NCBI GenBank assembly: GCA_031383555.1 | Contig: JANMZR010000200.1 | Coordinates: 1 to 15,624 of the forward strand | DNA: 15,624 nucleotides | Source: JANMZR01 sp031383555 | Lineage (GTDB): Bacteria > Bacteroidota > Bacteroidia > Cytophagales > Spirosomataceae | Reading direction: 5' to 3' | Notes under the pieces: generated by a model | Database searches by the model: none | What the model was told of the DNA's origin: nothing | What the model saw: the letters and a program-made list of their open reading frames with translations, nothing else | Shown here: piece after piece, positions 15,601-15,624 of the stretch | Layout of the letters: every line of letters starts with the position of its first letter | Position numbering within the stretch: the stretch's first letter is position 1 | Translations under genes and position numbers: made by a program

Positions 15601-15624
15601 ATATAATTTGAATAATTTATTTTG

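Noticed and set aside
15573..15624. AT repeat at the window edge as a replication origin or CRISPR leader
   Set aside because: There is no DnaA-box cluster and no repeat-spacer pattern; the palindrome fits a regulator site.

Overview
The window looks like the chromosome of a member of the Bacteroidota. It is AT-rich, start codons lack Shine-Dalgarno sequences, and several starts are preceded by matches to the Bacteroidota -7 promoter box TAnnTTTG. Two proteins are lineage-typical forms: a divergent PurM of about 390 residues and a long urocanate hydratase of 673 residues. I cannot place it below phylum level with confidence. I see no rRNA, tRNA, CRISPR array, insertion sequence or phage gene.

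Layout. Left (1-5139): a purine gene (purM-type AIR synthetase) and a small AAA/ABC-like ATPase of the COG3910 type on the plus strand, then a 981-residue SNF2-family helicase on the minus strand. The ATPase and helicase genes converge and overlap by 12 bases. Middle (5291-8887): an NAD-dependent epimerase/dehydratase resembling D-erythronate dehydrogenase (minus), divergent from a GH1 beta-glucosidase followed closely by a class I PPK2 polyphosphate kinase (plus). Right (9052-15568): a minus-strand histidine utilisation operon read as marR - hutH - hutU - [M20 remnant] - hutI - hutG.

How the genes work together. HutH deaminates histidine to urocanate, HutU hydrates it to imidazolonepropionate, HutI opens the ring to formiminoglutamate, and HutG releases formamide and glutamate. 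The MarR-family regulator is translationally coupled to hutH (8-base overlap) and faces a perfect 28-base palindrome at its own start codon, so it is the likely local controller in place of the usual HutC (GntR) repressor. Glucosidase and PPK2 may be cotranscribed; the other genes are ordinary housekeeping or metabolic neighbours.

The most notable item is a gene remnant that annotation pipelines would probably miss. The 197-base gap between hutU and hutI encodes, in two frames joined by a one-base shift, about 61 residues that read like the carboxy end of an M20-family amidohydrolase. The operon apparently once had another hydrolase gene there, now mostly deleted. Other items worth a look are the palindromic operator fused to a promoter box, a GC-rich hairpin between hutH and hutU, and a Cys in place of a metal-binding Asp in HutG. 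I found no clear evidence of a wholly new multi-gene system.
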